NCBI GenBank assembly: GCA_009731375.1
Contig: BJOX01000142.1
Span: forward strand, 799,603 to 863,602
DNA: 64,000 bases
DNA from: Paulinella micropora
Lineage: Eukaryota > Cercozoa > Imbricatea > Euglyphida
Direction of reading: 5' to 3'
In this document: positions 60,936 through 64,000 of the stretch, in pieces
Position numbering within the stretch: position 1 is the stretch's first letter
Layout: the number at the start of each line of letters is the position of its first letter
Made by a program: the position numbers and the translations under genes
Notes under the pieces: model-generated
Database searches by the model: none
What the model saw: the letters and a program-made list of their open reading frames with translations, nothing else
What the model was told of the DNA's origin: nothing

Positions 60936-63444
60936 GACACGGAGCACAACATCAAGTTACCAATCAAGATAGAAAGAGGAGGAGGAGGAGGAGGAGGAGG
61001 AGGAGAGGGAGAGGGTTTGATACCTGAGCAGGGAAGGGAGAGGAGCGAGAGTAGGATTTGTTGCGCGCCCAGGCGCCAGGAACCATGTTCTCCTGTCCGT
61101 TGCTGGTGGCCTCGAACACGCCGTGCAGGTGGCGGTCGCCCACATTGAAGAGGAAGAGGGCGCTGGTCTTGGCCTTGAGGGAGCGAACAACCCGCAGATG
61201 CTGCCGAGGCAATCCGAGCAGCTTCAGCTCCATGCACTCCTTGAAAGTCTCCTTGGTGCAAATGAACATCATGCCGTCCTGGTAGTGGTCCCACCAGTTG
61301 GGGGTGGCGCTGGTGGCAGGCGCGCCTGCTTTCCGCGCTGTCGCCACCGCGCCGGCTGAGATCCCGCTGGCGGTGCTGGCAAAAGAGGCTTTCGCCGCAC
61401 CCGCCGCCGCAGAAGTCCCGCCCGCCGCCCCTGCACTTAGTCCCGCCGCAGCCGCCGTCGCATTTGTCGACAAGGCGCCGCTGCTCGAGCTGCCGGCGGG
61501 CGCGCCGGCCGAGCCAGAAGAGGAGGGGGTAGCATTTGCGACAGGCTGACTGTGCGAGTTGGCGCTGCTGGCCTTGCGGACCGGCTGGGTGGATGTGGAG
61601 GTAGAGGGGGATTGTGTGGTGTTGGATGTGCTGCTGTGACCGCCGCCGCTGCCAGTATTGCTGCTGGCCGCAGCGGCGGTAGCAGAGGAGCTGTTGGCCA
61701 GGTGGTGTAGTGCACCGGAGGCCGGGCTGTGCGAGGTTGAGGTGTTGCTCACACTGCTGGAGTTGGCCGGCACCATGCCGGCACTCTCCACAGACCGGCC
61801 GTCCTCGACCTCGTCCTCGTCCTCCGCAAAATCCGAATATTCCCCCACACTCTCCTCGGATGCCTCCTCTTCCTCCCCCTCATCACTATCCCTACCCTGT
61901 CCTTCCTCTCCCCCTTCTCCTATCGCTACCTCCCCACCCTCGTCCACATCTTCCTCATCGTCCTCCTCATCCTCGTTCAACATAGCGAAAGGGTTGGCCG
62001 CGGCCCAACGGCCCTGTTTCCCCTTCTGGCGGGGCGGGCCGGAGCCACTATCCGCCGGGCCAGTCCCGTCGCTGGTGCCACTCGGGGCACGCTCCTTTCG
62101 CCGGGCCGGCCTAGACTGCTTGCTCTCCTCGTCGGAAGCCTCAGACTGCTCCTCCTCCTCGTCCTCCTTCTCCTCCTCGTCTTCCTTCTCCTCCTCCTCC
62201 TCGCTCTCCTTGTCCTGGGCCGCTTGCTGCTGCTGCTGCTGCTGCTTGCTCTTCCTGCTACGCCGCGTTTGCTGTGCTTGCTGTGCCGGGGCCGCCTTGC
62301 CGTTGGCCTCGGCTTTCTCCCCAGCAGCCTTCTTGTCCGCGCCTGGGGCAGAGCTGGCGGCTTGCTTGTGCTTGGTGTCCGCGACCGAGCCATTCACCTC
62401 CGCCGTCGCAGCCGCAGCCGCCGCCTCCTCCGTCTTCTTCTTCTTCTTCTTCTTACGCTTCTTGGCAGATTTACTCTCCCCGTCCTCGGCCGCCGGCACC
62501 TTACTGCTACTATTACCACTATTATTATTACTAGCGTCTTTGTCCTGCTGGGTCTGCATTGCGCTCTTGGCTGCAGCGGCCCGCGTGACGTCGTGTCCGG
62601 ACCGGCCCGTGCTGCCTTTCGTGCAGCCGGGGTGACTGCCTAACGAGTCCGCTTGCTCCCCATCGCCCCCGGCGGCCTTTTTCGCGCCGGCGGCGCGGCC
62701 TGGCCCACTACCGTTAACCCCTCCGCCCCCGCTGGCGCTGACCGGGCCGGCACGGTTGTGAGTAGTCGTGGCTTTATGCTTTGTACAGACCTTGTTGGCA
62801 GCATTGAGATGCTGCTGCTGCTGCTGCTGAGCAGCAAGCACCCCCGCCAGGGCCGCAGCAGCGGGCAGGTTAGAATCCGTCTGAAGTGGTCGGTGTTGGT
62901 TGCTGTGCGCTACGGCGGGGAACGAGCTGTCCCCCGCCCCCTCGCCGCCTGCCACAGCCTCCTCCCCGTCGTCCGAACCTTCGGCGCCCTCCTCCCCCGC
63001 GCCGCCTTTCTTCTTCTTCTTGCGCTTCTTCTTCGCCTTGGCCTTCTTCTCCGCGGCTCGCATCTGCTGCTCCTCCTCTTGCAGCAACTCCAGCTCCAAC
63101 TCCAGCGCCACCTGCTGCGCCCGGCTCTCCTGCTTCTTCAACATATACTGCGCCGCGATCTTACAAGCAAACTCGGCCAGCACTAGATTCTCAAGCATCT
63201 GCCGTCCCCTCTTGTCCCACTCGTCCTCACTCAGGCCTGAAGCCGGCGGACATTGCTCCATCGCATTGAGCTCAACCGCGTCTAACGTGGCCTCTAGCAT
63301 CTCGTGCATGCCCTTTTCTTCGCATGAGTCGTCAGCAATCGTCACACAGTCTTCTGTTATCTCCAACACATCCTCTTCCCACGCGTACTTAGCGTAGCTC
63401 TCTAGGGCCGCACGCAGCTACACAACATAGGTGCATACATCATA

Positions 63445-63534
<90 letters not shown>

Positions 63535-64000
63535 CACATTTACATTACATTTACATTTACATTTACATTTACATTCACGTTCACGTTTATATTTACATTG
63601 ACATTGACATTGACCTTGACATGGACATGGACATTGACATTGACATTGACATTCACATGCACATTTACATTCACATGTACATCTCACGACATAACATTCA
63701 TATTCCATGACATACATACATACATACATACACATACATACAACATACAAACATGCATACATACCTATCATACATACCGGTTTCCCACAGCGTCGATGTT
63801 GAGACTGTTAGGTAGATAGATAGATAGTAGGTAGGTAGGTAGGTAAGTAGGTAAGTAGATAGGTAGGTAGGTAGGTAGGTAGGTAGGCAGGTAGGTAGGT
63901 AGGTAGGTAGGTAGGTAGGGTAGGCAGTATACATTACACATGACATACTTAGCTCACACATTACCGTTTCCCAGTGAGGCGATTGCGACACGCACTCGGA
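56032..64000 (-). CDS. DCD-domain protein, 5' end outside the window
   Basis: Read leftward. Exons are (64000)-63965, 63804-63778, 63417-61024, 60313-59069, 57745-57275 and 56829-56032 (stop), all joining in phase 0, giving at least 1,650 residues. The first large exon is charged and low-complexity, then begins the DCD domain at [20 protein letters not shown]. The domain continues [20 protein letters not shown] and FPAQ, and the next exon completes it with [20 protein letters not shown] and QVKDLIQIF. The rest is Gln/Pro/Gly-rich. DCD domains are known from plant development and cell-death proteins and act in stress responses, mostly with unknown biochemistry. The donor at 59068 (GTCCCT) is weak. 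Introns hold GA, CCTT and TCTA arrays, a minisatellite and a foldback element. Confidence 0.75.
57001..57160. repeat. (GT)n / (GA)n microsatellites
   Basis: Dinucleotide arrays in the last DCD intron. Confidence 0.95.
57275..57745 (-). CDS. DCD gene exon: Pro/Gln-rich region
   Basis: 471 nt, 157 codons, acceptor TTTTGTCTCAG, donor GGACAG|GTACAGG. It reads [20 protein letters not shown], then proline and glutamine repeats, a [11 protein letters not shown] stretch and [18 protein letters not shown]. No domain. Confidence 0.65.
57820..58330. repeat. Degenerate TCTA/TCTC/ATCG arrays
   Basis: Tetranucleotide repeats with gradual unit changes (TATC, TCTC, ATCG, GAATC) within a DCD-gene intron. 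Confidence 0.9.
58338..58870. repeat. ~100-bp minisatellite, five units
   Basis: Units beginning GGTGGTGCGCTGTG at about 58341, 58465, 58566, 58665 and 58768, each followed by GAACTCA-type and AAGTAAGTAAAGTAAG-rich segments. Lies in the DCD intron. Confidence 0.85.
58895..59066. repeat. (GGTA)n and (GGAA)n/(GGGA)n arrays
   Basis: Tetranucleotide arrays starting immediately after the predicted donor at 59068. Confidence 0.95.
59069..60313 (-). CDS. DCD gene exon: end of DCD domain, Ala- and Gln-rich region
   Basis: 1,245 nt, 415 codons. DCD end ([27 protein letters not shown]), then Ala-rich and Ser-rich segments, an acidic segment with [20 protein letters not shown], and a Gln-rich tail. 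Donor TCCACG|GTCCCT is chosen because it keeps phase 0 and is followed at once by CCTT repeats. Another donor nearby is possible. Confidence 0.6.
60313..60314 (-). other. Splice junction inside the DCD domain
   Basis: Acceptor TTGCAG|ATTTCC restores FPAQ-ISFQVV, the family-typical sequence across exon 61024/60313. This fixes the intron 61023-60314. Confidence 0.75.
60318..60405. repeat. (GA)n microsatellite
   Basis: GA array in the intron that splits the DCD domain, adjacent to its acceptor. Confidence 0.95.
60559..60774. mobile_element. Foldback element B inside a DCD-gene intron
   Basis: ATGAGAAGTTCTTATTTCTTAA on the left is mirrored by TTAAGTATAAGGAACTTCTCAT on the right. CAATGACTTCAA and TTGAAGTCATTG also pair. 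The centre has AGAAAGCT/AAGCTTTC, similar to the tip of foldback element A. Confidence 0.7.
61024..63417 (-). CDS. DCD gene main exon: low-complexity region and start of DCD domain
   Basis: 2,394 nt, exactly 798 codons, acceptor GTGTGTAG at 63418-63425 and donor CAG|GTATC. The N-terminal part ([20 protein letters not shown]) is ordered-looking. Then come Lys/Glu-rich, poly-Gln and acidic segments with basic KKRKKKKK patches that could be nuclear signals, and finally the first two thirds of the DCD domain. There is no premature stop over 800 codons, which supports a functional gene. Confidence 0.8.
63420..63777. repeat. Intronic (TA)n, (GA)n and ACATTT-type tandem repeats
   Basis: TA array at 63450-63476, GA to 63532, then hexamers ACATTT, TTGACA and related units to about 63690, followed by ATAC repeats. 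Confidence 0.9.
63778..63804 (-). CDS. 27-nt microexon of the DCD gene
   Basis: Acceptor CTAACAG, exon TCTCAACATCGACGCTGTGG..., donor CCG|GTATGT. It encodes SQHRRCGKP and joins in phase 0 on both sides. Predicted from splice sites and phase only. Confidence 0.45.
63811..63920. repeat. (GGTA)n array
   Basis: GTAG tetranucleotide array in the intron between the partial 5' exon and the microexon. Confidence 0.95.
63965..64000 (-). CDS. Upstream exon of the DCD gene (partial)
   Basis: [12 protein letters not shown] followed by donor ACG|GTAATG. The exon runs off the window, so the true start codon is not seen. Confidence 0.4.

Noticed and set aside
61658-62635. 325-aa plus-strand ORF rich in Ser, Pro and Leu
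   Set aside because: Antisense to the 798-codon DCD exon, which has proper splice sites and a recognised domain. GC-rich low-complexity sequence often leaves the other strand open.

Overview
The window is nuclear DNA from a unicellular eukaryote, most likely an alga or another protist. Genes are cut by GT-AG introns, and much of the intronic and intergenic DNA is simple-sequence repeat (GATA/TATC, CTT, ACT, GA and others). There is a block of CCCTAA telomere-type repeats. Protein types include BspA-like surface repeats, a DCD domain, RNase-inhibitor-like leucine-rich repeats (LRR), a DUF7869 gene, and Ty1/copia and Ty3/gypsy retroelements. I cannot name the species. Ten runs of N and many one-base frameshifts, several in homopolymers, mean that some apparent breaks may be assembly errors.

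Layout. 1-4.5 kb: microsatellites and two head-to-head LRR exons. 4.6-9.2 kb: a broken Ty1/copia element (zinc knuckle, protease, integrase; no reverse transcriptase seen). 10.9-24.5 kb: the most distinctive locus. A divergent pair of genes starts from one shared intergenic region near 20.1 kb. Leftward (13317-19880) is a 14-exon gene with a ParB-like domain followed by an S-adenosylmethionine methyltransferase-like domain. Rightward (20310-24528) is a DUF7869 RNase H-like transposase-type gene. A second copy of the DUF7869 gene's C-terminal domain lies in inverted orientation at 10875-11922. Many introns here carry a 52-55 bp palindrome-ended element, with 13 copies between 12.2 and 25.3 kb and none recognised elsewhere. 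It looks like an introner family tied to a mobile locus.

25.8-28.9 kb: a second multi-exon gene with transposase-like motifs and a SAP-like motif. 29.4 kb: interstitial telomere repeats beside the truncated 3' end of a Ty3/gypsy element that runs leftward from 38.4 kb. 39-43 kb: foldback and miniature inverted-repeat elements and low-complexity DNA. 43.2-50.3 kb: a BspA-like surface-protein gene (+) in which single LRR units are encoded by 75-nt phase-0 exons. One of its introns holds TATC arrays, a group I (IC1-type) ribozyme core (48.5-49.2 kb) and, antisense, a decayed His-Cys-box homing endonuclease-like ORF. 50.3-56 kb: AT-rich DNA with two 278-bp miniature elements and a foldback element. 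56.0-64.0 kb: a DCD-domain gene on the minus strand, 5' end outside the window, including a 27-nt microexon.

The ParB-methyltransferase gene, the DUF7869 gene, the duplicated C-terminal domain and the intronic elements may together be one mobile system (transposition plus DNA modification, with introns seeded by its own short elements). This is inference and needs genome-wide copies to test.
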